DNA from: Bacteriovoracia bacterium
GTDB lineage: Bacteria > Bdellovibrionota > Bacteriovoracia > Bacteriovoracales > Bacteriovoracaceae
Assembly: GCA_030431635.1 (NCBI GenBank)
Contig: JAUIIL010000003.1
Span: 186,001-250,000 of the forward strand
Length of the DNA stretch: 64,000 nucleotides
Direction of reading: 5' to 3'
Both the position numbers and the translations under genes were made by a program. This document shows, piece after piece, positions 42,900 to 51,170 of this stretch (positions are counted from its first letter, which is position 1; every line of letters begins with the position of its first letter). The notes beneath the pieces were generated by a model, which was given only the letters and a program-made list of their open reading frames with translations, made no database searches and had not been told where the DNA came from.

Positions 42900-44456
42900 C
42901 TAAAAAGAATTATACCAGCTAACGCCTAGTCCATTAACAATTTGAGTATAGTTATTATCATCATCGCTATCACTTAAATTGGAATCATTTTTTATATACT
43001 GGGAGCTTAAGTAAATTCCCCAAGAAGAAGAAAGTGTTAGATTGAGTGTCACTGAAATGGTAAGTGTTTTATCAACCTGCTCAAACCCGTCGCTATCCGG
43101 ATCATATTTAGCGTAAAAATAAGTAATAGATGGACTGAAAGTAAAACTATCTCCCCAAATAGGCTGGTAAGAGTAAAGACTAATACCGGTTCCATGCTTA
43201 GAGCCGATGGTATCATCTGTATCGGCCAACTCTTCTTCTTGTCTTTGCAACTCAATTGTAAGATCTCTTTTCCCGAAATTTTTAGTATAAGCGTAAGTCA
43301 AAAAATACCCATATCCATTAAGATACTCATAATTCTCATCGTCTCTGGCCTTATATCCTGTGTAGGTATAGGTAAGAGAGAGTTGCCCGCCATCAAGGTA
43401 GTAATTATGTGCGAAGTAAATAATAGAGTTATTAACATATGGTTCACTGCCGTATTCAGTGAATTCATATTTAGGAGTAAGAGTCATGTTATAGTTTTTT
43501 TGATAGATTTCAATTGGCAGAGAAATTGTTTTCCCTGTACTTTTTGTTGAACCATCTGATCTAAATTTATCAAGATATCCATCAAAAGAAAGTTTCATAA
43601 TAGTGTTATCAGTCATGACGTATGAGTAACTTGCACCCAAAGAAGCAATAATTTCAGTGTCAGCTTCAGGGGTTGCAGACTCGGCCTCAGTATTGGGGTT
43701 ATCGTTATTAGCTTGTTGAAAATCAAAATACAAGGCCAATCTTTTTAATGTGCTTTCATCAATTTCTTCTTTTTCTCCAAGGAGCTTCATTGCATCAGCA
43801 TAGACTTTATCATCCTTTATTTTTTGAAAATACTCTTTAGCTTCATCGCGTTTTCCTAATTTTAGTTTTGAATAACCGGCCATAAAGTAATTTAAAGATG
43901 ATGGTGTTATAATAAGAGCAAGCTTAAAGTAGGTGAAAGCTTGTTTGTACTGTTGAAGGTTAAAAGCTCTTTTTCCTCTCCTGAAATAAGAATCTTCCTT
44001 ATTCGCGTGTCTATCAATTTCATCTAACATTGAATAATAAAGACTATCAGGGAGCTTCATTGTAAGCAGCTCATCTAAAACGATTAACGCTCTTTCGTTT
44101 TCTCCTACCTCTGAGTAGGTTTTAGAAAGATTGATACGACTGATAAGACTCAAAGGACCACCAAGTTTAATCGCTCTGATGTAGTATTTCACGGCCCCTT
44201 TATAGTTCTTCAACTCGTAGAGTATGTTCCCCAAGTTATAGGAGTATACAGGATTGTTAGGATCCTCTTCATAAAGGCCATGCCAGAGGTTATAGCTTGC
44301 TTTGTAATTTCTTTGATTAAAAGTTTTTTGGGCTTGAGCAATACGCTGACTTGTTCTCTGACGAGTTTTATCGAGCTGAGCCAAACAATTGGAAAAGTCG
44401 CTAAGTAAAAACATTAGCCCTCCAACCACCAATTGGTACCAACTCCATTTTAACAT
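42900..44456 (-). CDS. TPR-repeat outer-membrane beta-barrel protein
   Basis: The 518-residue protein has a signal peptide (about 1-26). TPR repeats follow to about 240 (for example NYKASYNLWHGLYEEDPNNPVYSYNLGNILYELKNYKGAVKYYIRAI). A Glu/Thr/Pro linker (about 247-262) leads to a C-terminal part of alternating short strands with many Tyr and Thr that ends in an aromatic residue (WYNSF), the usual BAM signal of outer-membrane barrels. The periplasmic TPR part would bind a partner, and the barrel could export or anchor something, as in some polysaccharide-export systems. The specific role is unknown. Confidence 0.8.
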   Translation of the reverse strand: MLKWSWYQLVVGGLMFLLSDFSNCLAQLDKTRQRTSQRIAQAQKTFNQRNYKASYNLWHGLYEEDPNNPVYSYNLGNILYELKNYKGAVKYYIRAIKLGGPLSLISRINLSKTYSEVGENERALIVLDELLTMKLPDSLYYSMLDEIDRHANKEDSYFRRGKRAFNLQQYKQAFTYFKLALIITPSSLNYFMAGYSKLKLGKRDEAKEYFQKIKDDKVYADAMKLLGEKEEIDESTLKRLALYFDFQQANNDNPNTEAESATPEADTEIIASLGASYSYVMTDNTIMKLSFDGYLDKFRSDGSTKSTGKTISLPIEIYQKNYNMTLTPKYEFTEYGSEPYVNNSIIYFAHNYYLDGGQLSLTYTYTGYKARDDENYEYLNGYGYFLTYAYTKNFGKRDLTIELQRQEEELADTDDTIGSKHGTGISLYSYQPIWGDSFTFSPSITYFYAKYDPDSDGFEQVDKTLTISVTLNLTLSSSWGIYLSSQYIKNDSNLSDSDDDNNYTQIVNGLGVSWYNSF

Positions 44457-44595
44457 AAAACAATAATTCCTATTAATTTGTAAGTTATTAATATTCTATC
44501 AATTTAGGATTTTTTAGTTAGAGAGGGGGGTTTTTACCTAGGTCTCACAATTGATTTAACTTATTGAAATTACGACATTAAGGGCACGAGGCTAT

Positions 44596-45480
44596 TTATT
44601 TTGCTAGTTTTTTATATGTATTTAAGAGGGAATCTAAGACACCGGCGTCCTTATTGTCTTTGTTTGTTATAACCCACAATGAGAATTTAAATTGAGATAA
44701 TTGACCAAGTTTTTTTAGCTTCTTGTTTTTAATTCCCTCGATGGCCATATCCTCCGGTAGAAAGCCGAAAGCTCTACTTTTTTCAATCGCAAGCTTCATC
44801 AGTGAAATATTAGAAAAAGAAGCAACATTTTTGATTTTTATTTTCTTTGCAAGAAAAAACTCTTCAATTTTAGCAGCAATAAAGGAGTTCTCTGTATAGG
44901 TAATAATATTTTTATTCATTAAGCATTTAGGGAATTTTTCTATAGGATTAACACTAGAGGAGCAAACACAAATAAGAGGTATTGTATCTATTCTTGTTTC
45001 TCGCAATTTTTGAGAACGACCTGAATAATGAGAATCAGAGAGAACAATATCAATCAGGTTATTTTGTAAATCTTTTAGAAGAGCTTCAACTTCTTTTTCA
45101 TAAACCTCAAGTTTAATGTGTTGATTGGCAAACAAGGGCTTTAGGAAATTAAAAACAGCAGAATGTGAAATCCAAGGTGCGACACCAACTTTGATAATCT
45201 TTGTATAGTTTTCAATGTCAGATTTAAGAAATTGAATCATCTCTTCTGATTGTCTGAATATTTTATTGGCGTAGGTTTTAACAAATTTCCCATCCTTATT
45301 AAGAACAAGCCTTCTTCCGATTCTATCAAATAATTTTTTTCCTAGATCTTCTTCTAAATTTTTAAGCTGATGACTTAAGGCAGGTTGAGTCATATGTAAT
45401 TTTTTTGAAGCCTTAACAATCGAACCTTCTTTTGCAATAGTTAAAAAATAATAAAGATGATTAAAGTTTATTTTATACAT
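44596..45480 (-). CDS. LysR-family regulator (NhaR-like)
   Basis: The 294-residue protein has an N-terminal HTH (about 4-62: FNHLYYFLTIAKEGSIVKASKKLHMTQPALSHQLKNLEEDLGKKLFDR). A periplasmic-binding-type effector domain follows. FNHLYYFxTIAKEGSI is typical of the NhaR subgroup. It is divergent from the HPF-like/L25 genes. The 114-base gap contains a long-range inverted pair CATGAAT / ATTCATG (45489, 45532) that may be its binding region. Confidence 0.92.
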   Translation of the reverse strand: MYKINFNHLYYFLTIAKEGSIVKASKKLHMTQPALSHQLKNLEEDLGKKLFDRIGRRLVLNKDGKFVKTYANKIFRQSEEMIQFLKSDIENYTKIIKVGVAPWISHSAVFNFLKPLFANQHIKLEVYEKEVEALLKDLQNNLIDIVLSDSHYSGRSQKLRETRIDTIPLICVCSSSVNPIEKFPKCLMNKNIITYTENSFIAAKIEEFFLAKKIKIKNVASFSNISLMKLAIEKSRAFGFLPEDMAIEGIKNKKLKKLGQLSQFKFSLWVITNKDNKDAGVLDSLLNTYKKLAK

Positions 45481-45488
45481 AAATTACT

Positions 45489-45538
45489 CATGAATTTTTT
45501 ATTATATACATCTAATAATATATACATTTTTATTCATG
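45489..45538. promoter_or_regulatory. putative LysR binding/promoter region
   Basis: CATGAAT (45489-45495) and ATTCATG (45532-45538) are inverted and 36 bases apart. The AT-rich stretch between them carries two direct TATATACA copies. It sits between the LysR start (45480) and the HPF-like gene (45595). The site is inferred from position and symmetry only. Confidence 0.3.
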
Positions 45539-45594
45539 TGCAAAAGTGAGATAATTAAATTCCTGTATAAACCTGGTGTGAGGAGTTTAAGTAT

Positions 45595-45921
45595 ATGGAA
45601 TTACGACAACATATGGATAATGAAGATGGAAAGCTTTTTATTGAGGTTCACAATCAACTTCCACTTAATTACTCAAAGGCGGTTGGAATTATTTCTTTTT
45701 ACGTTAAGAACCATTTAGGAGTTTTTGAACATGAAAGGGATTGGACGTTGGAATGCTGGCTAAATAAGTCTGAAAAGAAAAAAAGAAATAGAACTTGTGG
45801 AGTTCAATTAAAAAGACCTAACAAGAAAAGAGTTTTTGTTAGTAAAGAATCAAGGAATGTGGATGGTGCAGTTGGACATTGCTTGAAAATCTTAAAAAAA
45901 ATTATCGCAAGTGAAAGTTAA
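45595..45921 (+). CDS. small HPF/RaiA-like protein
   Basis: The 108-residue protein starts behind GAGGAG. Its layout resembles the ribosome hibernation factor fold: early strand-rich part (LFIEVHNQLPLNYSKAVGIISFYVKNHLG), a strand (TLECWLNK), then VFVSKESRNVDGAVGHCLKILKKII, which fits the last strand and helix of HPF/YfiA proteins. The match is weak in sequence. Its coupling with an L25/Ctc gene supports a ribosome-linked stress role. It could be another small alpha/beta protein. Confidence 0.5.
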   Translation: MELRQHMDNEDGKLFIEVHNQLPLNYSKAVGIISFYVKNHLGVFEHERDWTLECWLNKSEKKKRNRTCGVQLKRPNKKRVFVSKESRNVDGAVGHCLKILKKIIASES

Positions 45922-45950
45922 ACATTGATAGATTAAAAAAGGAGAAAACG

Positions 45951-46547
45951 ATGATTCATTTAAATATTAAGAAAAGAGATTTTAGATTTAAAAACCACGA
46001 GTTAAGAACTAATCAGATGATTCCAGGAGTTATTTACGGCCCTACTGTAGAAAATGAAGCTATTATGTTGGGGCAGAGTGAGCTTCTGAAAGCTTGTGAG
46101 ATGAAAGGTGAAATTTATGAAGTTAAGTCAAAAGGTAGAAATATTTTGGTTAAAATGGATGAACTTCAAAAGGAGCCCTTAACAGGAACACCTATTCATT
46201 TTTCATTAGTTCAATTACCAAAGGGTGTTGAAAATGAAGTGGATATCCCTATTTTTTTTCAGGATTCTCCTGTCGGTGTAAAAAATGGAGGAACTTTTGT
46301 TGTGATAAGAGATAGTATAAAAGTCAAAGGCACTCCAAAGAATATTCCTAACACAATTAAATGTTCAACGAGAAAACTAGACATTGGAGACAAGATAACT
46401 GTTGAAGATTTGAAAACACCAAAAAGTGTTGAAATTGTTGAAAATAAGGAAAGCGTTGTTGCTTTCTGCCAAGCTCCTACAAAAGAGACGGTTCCGAGTT
46501 CTATTGAAGAAGAGCCGGGAGAGCTTTCTTCAACGGAAGTGATATAG
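45951..46547 (+). CDS. ribosomal protein L25 / general stress protein Ctc
   Basis: The 198-residue protein follows AGGAGAAAA. It shows the L25 N-terminal domain (ELRTNQMIPGVIYGP, then KSKGRNILVKMDELQKEPLTGTPIHFSL) and the TL5/Ctc C-terminal beta domain (VDIPIFFQDSPVGVKNGGTFVVIRDSIKVKG, DIGDKITVEDL) with an acidic tail. Long Ctc-type forms bind 5S rRNA and are stress-induced in some bacteria. It could be the main L25 or a stress paralog. The surroundings (HPF-like, BON, CsbD, Dps) favour the latter. Confidence 0.85.
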   Translation: MIHLNIKKRDFRFKNHELRTNQMIPGVIYGPTVENEAIMLGQSELLKACEMKGEIYEVKSKGRNILVKMDELQKEPLTGTPIHFSLVQLPKGVENEVDIPIFFQDSPVGVKNGGTFVVIRDSIKVKGTPKNIPNTIKCSTRKLDIGDKITVEDLKTPKSVEIVENKESVVAFCQAPTKETVPSSIEEEPGELSSTEVI

Positions 46548-46595
46548 CTTATCTAAAAAAAACATCTCATTCTTTAAGCTAAAGTGAGGTGGGAA

Positions 46596-47681
46596 ATGAC
46601 AACGTCTTCTTTAAAGAGAAAAAACAGAGGGTTGGACTTATATGAGTTCCAAAGACCCAACATTATTGTTGTTGGAGATAAAAGCGTCAAAAAAAGTTTA
46701 CGGGAGATTGAAAAAAACTTTAATGTTCAATTTATTTTTGGAGAGTTAAAAGAAATTAAACTTATTATTAACTCACAAACTCTTTGTTTAATAGTTGATG
46801 AAAAGAAAATAGGAATGAGAGTAAAACAGAAAATGCTTTCATTTCTTAAAATAACAAAAAATTTGCCGACTTATTTTCTCTCCCGTAAAAGCAGGGGGGC
46901 TTCTTTTTTTACTTCTCTATATGGAAATGGTTTGCATGGGGCTTTTAAATGGCCTAAGGAATCCTTTGTCTTTTATGAGTTGTTGATTCAAACGCTTAAG
47001 CCTCTAGAGCATATTTCCGGAAAAAAGGAAAGTGATATAAGATTGGCCAAAATTGTAAAAGCCCATCTTTTTTTAATGAATTTTAACAAAAAAATAGAAG
47101 TCTTTGTAAGTCAAACCAAAGTCTATTTAAAGGGAGAGGTTAAAAATCTTTATCAAAAAAATGAATTAGAAAATGAAGTCTTTAAAATACTTGGAGTCCA
47201 AAGTGTAGATACGAGTGCCATCAAAATTAAATATAAGGCGAATATAAGTGATAATGAAATAAAAAGGAAGTTAAAGCTTTACATGAGTAATCTACTAGGA
47301 CGCCAAAAAAAATCAATTCTGGTTAAGGTTAAAAACCAAAATGTAACGATACAAGGGGTTGTTAGTGACGGCGGATATATTAACGACATTGAAGAATTTG
47401 CTTGTAAACAACCCGGAGTCCAACAAGTAAAAAAAGAAGTGACTAAAAACCCAAAAGAAGTAGTAAAGAACGTAAGAATGGCAAAAAAAACGGAGAAGAA
47501 AATAATTCATTTGTTTGATGGAGTTAAACATATCTCAATTAATCTCTTCGGTGATAATGCAGAAATCTCTGGTGTTGTTAAAACATACGCTGTTAGGGAA
47601 CTAATAAAAAAATATGTACTACAGTCTCTTCCCGTTAAAAGAGTTATCAATAAGCTTTTCGTAACTCCTCCCAAAGTATAA
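46596..47681 (+). CDS. BON-domain protein
   Basis: The start is the ATG at 46596 behind GAGGTGGG; a GTG at 46584 is possible. The 361 residues have no signal peptide. The N-terminal 150 residues resemble a receiver-like or degenerate alpha/beta domain (IIVVGDKSVKKSLREI, CLIVDEKKIGMRVKQKML). The second half has two or three BON-like repeats (VYLKGEVKNLYQKNELENEVFKILGVQSVD; VTIQGVVSDGGYINDIEEFACKQPGVQQVKKE; AEISGVVKTYAVRELIKKYV). BON modules bind phospholipids or act in stress proteins such as OsmY/Kbp. The combination is unusual. Confidence 0.7.
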   Translation: MTTSSLKRKNRGLDLYEFQRPNIIVVGDKSVKKSLREIEKNFNVQFIFGELKEIKLIINSQTLCLIVDEKKIGMRVKQKMLSFLKITKNLPTYFLSRKSRGASFFTSLYGNGLHGAFKWPKESFVFYELLIQTLKPLEHISGKKESDIRLAKIVKAHLFLMNFNKKIEVFVSQTKVYLKGEVKNLYQKNELENEVFKILGVQSVDTSAIKIKYKANISDNEIKRKLKLYMSNLLGRQKKSILVKVKNQNVTIQGVVSDGGYINDIEEFACKQPGVQQVKKEVTKNPKEVVKNVRMAKKTEKKIIHLFDGVKHISINLFGDNAEISGVVKTYAVRELIKKYVLQSLPVKRVINKLFVTPPKV

Positions 47682-47809
47682 ATTAATAAAAATAAAAGAT
47701 GGTTAACTTTTATTAAAAACGGGATGATATTTATCATTTAAAATGATGAAAGACGTTCTTCATAAGATACTCTTTTCCCTGTAGACTGATATTCACAACA
47801 ACGGAGATA

Positions 47810-48943
47810 ATGAGTTTTAATATTAGGATAAGGAACTCTGACATGCCTGAAGTGCATAATTATTTTATTCACGATCTTTTAGACTCTCTTCCTCTTGCTG
47901 TTTTTTGTAAGGATTATTCAACAGCTCCTGGAGTGTTTGTTTATTGGAACAAGTCTTCTGAGGAAGTTTTTGGATTTGAACGCTCTAGTATTATTGGAAA
48001 AACAGACTTTGATCTTTTTGCGAAAGAAGAAGCAGAGTTTTTTATGCAGAAAGACTTAGAGACAATTGAGTCTGGAAAAACGATTTTTATAGAGTCTGAA
48101 CCCATTTCACGAGCAAATGATGTCCTAAGAATTCTTAGGACATGGAAGGTTCCTTTAGTCTCTAACAATAAAAAATACCTTTTGGGAATTACTCAAGATA
48201 TAACTGAGCAAAAAGATCTAGAGAAGAAGCTAGAGGATGAGCAACAAAGAAGGTTGCAAGATGCCAAGTTAATTTCTTTGGGGGAGATGGCCGGAGGCAT
48301 TGCTCACGAGATCAATAATCCTTTAGCTGTTATCAATGGTTATATAAATAATTTATCAAAAATGTCTGGGAAAAAACTTTTAGAACCACAGAAAATGGAT
48401 GTGATACTGGATAAAATGAGTGATACAGTTCAAAGAATAACTAAAATTACAACGAGTCTAAGAATCCTTTCAAGAGATGAATCACAAGTTGAATGCAAAT
48501 CAGAAAATCTACTAACAATAGTCCAAGAGACGATGGATGTATGCTCAAATCGCTTTAAAAGCAATAATATTGAGCTTTTTGTTGATATTTCACCTGAGGT
48601 CAAAGTTCAGTGTATGCATGTTTCACTTGGGCAAGTTTTTATTAATCTTTTAAATAATGCTCATGATGCACTGTCAGAGCTGGACCAAAGAGAAAAGTGG
48701 GTTAAAATTTTCTTAAAGAATACAAAAAATGGTGTTAAAATCATTATAGAAGATTCTGGCAAGGGAATAGAAAAAAAGATTGTTGAAAAATTATTTGATC
48801 CTTTTTTCACAACTAAGGAAGTTGGAAAAGGAACAGGGATTGGTTTAAGTCTATCTAAAAGTCTAATAGAGAAACAAGGTGGAAGGCTTTATTACAATCC
48901 AGAAAGTGAGAATACCCAGTTTATCATTGAGTTAAAAAAATAA
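47810..48943 (+). CDS. PAS-domain sensor histidine kinase
   Basis: The 377-residue soluble kinase starts at 47810 with GGAG upstream. A PAS domain (about 15-135) ends with the PAC-type YLLGITQDITEQKDLEKKL. The dimerisation domain has the phospho-His in GIAHEINNPLAVI. The ATPase has the N-box (FINLLNNAHDAL), G1 (DSGKGIEKK), F-box (LFDPFFTTK) and G2 (GTGIGLSLS). The receiver gene follows 25 bases later. The kinase core is close to that of the kinase at 59274, so the two are paralogs. Confidence 0.93.
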   Translation: MSFNIRIRNSDMPEVHNYFIHDLLDSLPLAVFCKDYSTAPGVFVYWNKSSEEVFGFERSSIIGKTDFDLFAKEEAEFFMQKDLETIESGKTIFIESEPISRANDVLRILRTWKVPLVSNNKKYLLGITQDITEQKDLEKKLEDEQQRRLQDAKLISLGEMAGGIAHEINNPLAVINGYINNLSKMSGKKLLEPQKMDVILDKMSDTVQRITKITTSLRILSRDESQVECKSENLLTIVQETMDVCSNRFKSNNIELFVDISPEVKVQCMHVSLGQVFINLLNNAHDALSELDQREKWVKIFLKNTKNGVKIIIEDSGKGIEKKIVEKLFDPFFTTKEVGKGTGIGLSLSKSLIEKQGGRLYYNPESENTQFIIELKK

Positions 48944-48968
48944 AATAATAATCAAAAGAAGATGAAAA

Positions 48969-49352
48969 ATGGAAAAGAGCAACTTTAATATTTTAATAGT
49001 TGATGATGAAGAGGGAATTGTAGACTCATTAAGAATGAATTTTGAGTTAGAGGACTACAATGTGCTTGTCGCTCATAGTGGCCAAGAGGGGGTTCAGATT
49101 TTTCTTAATAATAAAGTCGATTTCATTATTAGTGATGTACGAATGAAAAATGGTGATGGGATTTTTTTCTTAGAAGAGGTAAGAAAAACACACCCAGAAC
49201 TTCCTCCCTTTGTCTTATTTAGTGGGTTTACAGAGCTATCTAAAGATGAAGCGATTAAAAAAGGAGCTCTTGATCTTCTTAGCAAACCTCTTGATCTGAG
49301 CAAAATAGAATCTTATGTTGAAAAGCACTTTTCTAGCCTAATTGCTTCCTAA
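48969..49352 (+). CDS. single-domain response regulator
   Basis: The 127 residues form one receiver: acidic pair in LIVDDEEG, phospho-Asp in IISDVRM (about 53), Ser/Thr in VLFSGFTE and the Lys in SKPLD. No output domain. It would be phosphorylated by the kinase encoded just upstream and act by protein contact or in a relay. A hairpin (AAGTGGCC/GGCCACTT, 49362-49389) without a T-run follows. Confidence 0.93.
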   Translation: MEKSNFNILIVDDEEGIVDSLRMNFELEDYNVLVAHSGQEGVQIFLNNKVDFIISDVRMKNGDGIFFLEEVRKTHPELPPFVLFSGFTELSKDEAIKKGALDLLSKPLDLSKIESYVEKHFSSLIAS

Positions 49353-49361
49353 ACTTTAGAT

Positions 49362-49389
49362 AAGTGGCCAGCCATACGACCGGCCACTT
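49362..49389. terminator. hairpin between convergent genes
   Basis: AAGTGGCC (49362-49369) and GGCCACTT (49382-49389) pair perfectly around 12 bases. It lies between the ends of the receiver gene (+) and the OmpA-like gene (-). It lacks a T-run on either side, so it may act as a weak bidirectional or factor-aided terminator. Confidence 0.5.
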
Positions 49390-49415
49390 CATAGGAAGGG
49401 AGAGTGTGGGAGGAG

Positions 49416-49856
49416 TTATCTGCTGATTGTTACCGTACTTATAGGATTAGGATCTTTCTTATCTAACGAAACAATTTCAATTACGGCACGTCTACTTAAG
49501 GTAGGTTTCAAGTTTTTTTCCTCATAACTGATTGTTTGAATTTTCTTTTGTGGAATACCTTTATCTACTAATTTATTTTTAATATTAATTGCCCTTTCTA
49601 ATCCAAGCTTTGGAATAGAATCTTGTTCACTTCTTTTATCCGTATAACCTTTAACGACAACTTGATAGGAATTTGTTGTACTATCTAGGTTTGAAACAAT
49701 TTCATTTAGCTTATATCTCTCCTCCTTTGGTATTAAAGATGAGCCGAAATCAAAATTAATAGTAGCAATTTGATGCTCTCTTTCATTTTCTTTTGGGCCA
49801 TTAGATGAGCAAGATATAAAAAGTATAAAAAAGATAAATAAAAATGAATTTTTCAT
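49416..49856 (-). CDS. OmpA-like peptidoglycan-associated lipoprotein
   Basis: The 146-residue lipoprotein has the signal MKNSFLFIFFILFISC (lipid site Cys-16). An OmpA C-terminal-type domain follows: FDFGSSLIPKEERYKLNEIVSNL, VVVKGYTDKRSEQDSIPKLGLERAINIKNKLVDKGI and a final strand with LSRRAVIEI. The Asp/Arg pair normally binding diaminopimelate is partly recognisable (GYTDKR, SRRA). It probably ties the outer membrane to the cell wall. Confidence 0.88.
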   Translation of the reverse strand: MKNSFLFIFFILFISCSSNGPKENEREHQIATINFDFGSSLIPKEERYKLNEIVSNLDSTTNSYQVVVKGYTDKRSEQDSIPKLGLERAINIKNKLVDKGIPQKKIQTISYEEKNLKPTLSRRAVIEIVSLDKKDPNPISTVTISR

Positions 49857-50036
49857 ACCAACTCCTTTTGAAAAATCATGTTAATTAAAAACAAGATACC
49901 TTTAACACATTTCAAAACCTTCTTTTTCCAATGAAGTAAATGTGAATTTTTCTACACAAAATCTAATCATAGAAATGATGAAGAGAATTCAAATATATAG
50001 GAGAATAACTTTAAGAAATAACGCAACAAAGGAGAA

Positions 50037-50252
50037 ATGATGCAAGAGCAAATTTCAAAAGGTAAATGGAGAGAACTTAAAGGAAAAATCAGAGAACATT
50101 GGGGAGATATTTCAGAAGATGAATTAGAAAAAACAAAAGGAAATATTGATCAAATTGCAGGAAAAGTTCAGAGAAAATATGGAGAATCAATTGATACAGC
50201 GAGAAAGAAAATAAATTCTTTTTTAAGTAATATTAATCACACTATTTCATAA
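50037..50252 (+). CDS. CsbD-family stress protein
   Basis: The 71-residue protein starts behind AAAGGAG (tandem ATGs at 50037/50040). The CsbD pattern is clear: GKWRELKGKIREHWGDISEDELEKTKGNIDQIAGKVQRKYG. The family is induced by general stress in many bacteria but has no known biochemical role. The Dps gene follows 13 bases later, so the two are co-transcribed. Confidence 0.93.
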   Translation: MMQEQISKGKWRELKGKIREHWGDISEDELEKTKGNIDQIAGKVQRKYGESIDTARKKINSFLSNINHTIS

Positions 50253-50265
50253 ACAAGGAGCTTAT

Positions 50266-50763
50266 ATGAATTCAATAGAAAGAAATTTAAAAAGACCGTC
50301 TGCAGATATGGACACTCAGTCAGTGAAAACTGTAACAATGGCCCTCAATGATCTTCTTGCTAACGAGTATGCACTTTTTACAAAAACATTAAACTATCAT
50401 TGGAATATAACAGGACCTCGTTTTCATAGTTTGCATCAGTTTTTAGAAGAGCAATACACCTCGCTTTTAAAAATGATGGATTCCTTAGCAGAGAGAGTGC
50501 GCATTTTGGGAGAAGCTCCTGTGGGTACTGTTAAAATGATGTATGAGAGGATGAGTTTAAAAGAAAGAGATGGAAGTAATCTATCAAGTAATGAAATGTT
50601 GACTGAGCTATTTTTAGATAACATGAAAATTCAATCTTTTATTAAAGAGACGATTTCAAACGAAAATTTATTTTCAAAAGATCCAGGAACTGAGGATTAT
50701 CTCGTATCGATATTGCAAAAGCATGAAAATATGAGCTGGATGCTTAAATCTCATCTAGACTAG
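50266..50763 (+). CDS. dps: Dps ferritin-like DNA-protection protein
   Basis: The 165-residue protein shows the Dps four-helix pattern with inter-subunit ferroxidase residues: TLNYHWNITGPRFHSLHQFLEEQY (His, His, Glu) and MMDSLAERVRILG (Asp, Glu), followed by EAPVGTVKMM. It binds iron with peroxide and forms dodecamers. The N-terminus is basic (RNLKRPSAD), which may help DNA binding. The stop codon lies inside a strong 11-bp stem-loop (50754-50782). Confidence 0.95.
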   Translation: MNSIERNLKRPSADMDTQSVKTVTMALNDLLANEYALFTKTLNYHWNITGPRFHSLHQFLEEQYTSLLKMMDSLAERVRILGEAPVGTVKMMYERMSLKERDGSNLSSNEMLTELFLDNMKIQSFIKETISNENLFSKDPGTEDYLVSILQKHENMSWMLKSHLD

Positions 50764-50782
50764 CTTTCAGGGCTAGTCTAGA
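50754..50782 (+). terminator. strong hairpin across the dps stop codon
   Basis: TCTAGACTAGC (50754-50764) pairs with GCTAGTCTAGA (50772-50782) over 11 perfect bases with a 7-base loop. The dps stop (50761-50763) is in the left arm. No T-run follows, so it may serve to stabilise the csbD-dps mRNA or reduce read-through into the lipoprotein gene. Confidence 0.55.
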
Positions 50783-50807
50783 TATAGGCATTTTAATAAG
50801 GAGATAC

Positions 50808-51170
50808 ATGAAATATTTATTATTAATAGCAATAATTTGTTTTTTGAGCTCATGCAATCCTAGTATAGAACAAGAAATAAAAGTAAATCAAATCCCTCTA
50901 AATGAGAGGGGAGATAATGAGATTGAAAAGAAAATAAAAAGATTAAGTATTAAAGTGAAAAATATTGAGGAAAAAAGAATATTGAAAAGTTTAACTAAAA
51001 GCGAGAAGGTTGAATTTTTGAATAGATTAGAGGAACTCAAAATGAGTTTAAATAAAACAATTCTAAAAATAAAAGAACACTATGGCCCTGGAGAAGAGAG
51101 AGAATTGAGAGCAAGTTATAACTCAACTCATGAAATATGGGATTATGTTGTTGAAAAATATAAAATTTAA
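50808..51170 (+). CDS. small lipoprotein
   Basis: The 120-residue precursor has the lipoprotein signal MKYLLLIAIICFLSSC (Cys-16). The mature chain is almost wholly helical and Lys/Glu-rich, with coiled-coil character (KKIKRLSIKVKNIEEKRILKSLTKSEKVEFLNRLEELKMSL). No family is recognised. An AAGGAG site precedes the ATG. It ends 4 bases into the convergent response-regulator gene. Confidence 0.75.
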   Translation: MKYLLLIAIICFLSSCNPSIEQEIKVNQIPLNERGDNEIEKKIKRLSIKVKNIEEKRILKSLTKSEKVEFLNRLEELKMSLNKTILKIKEHYGPGEERELRASYNSTHEIWDYVVEKYKI

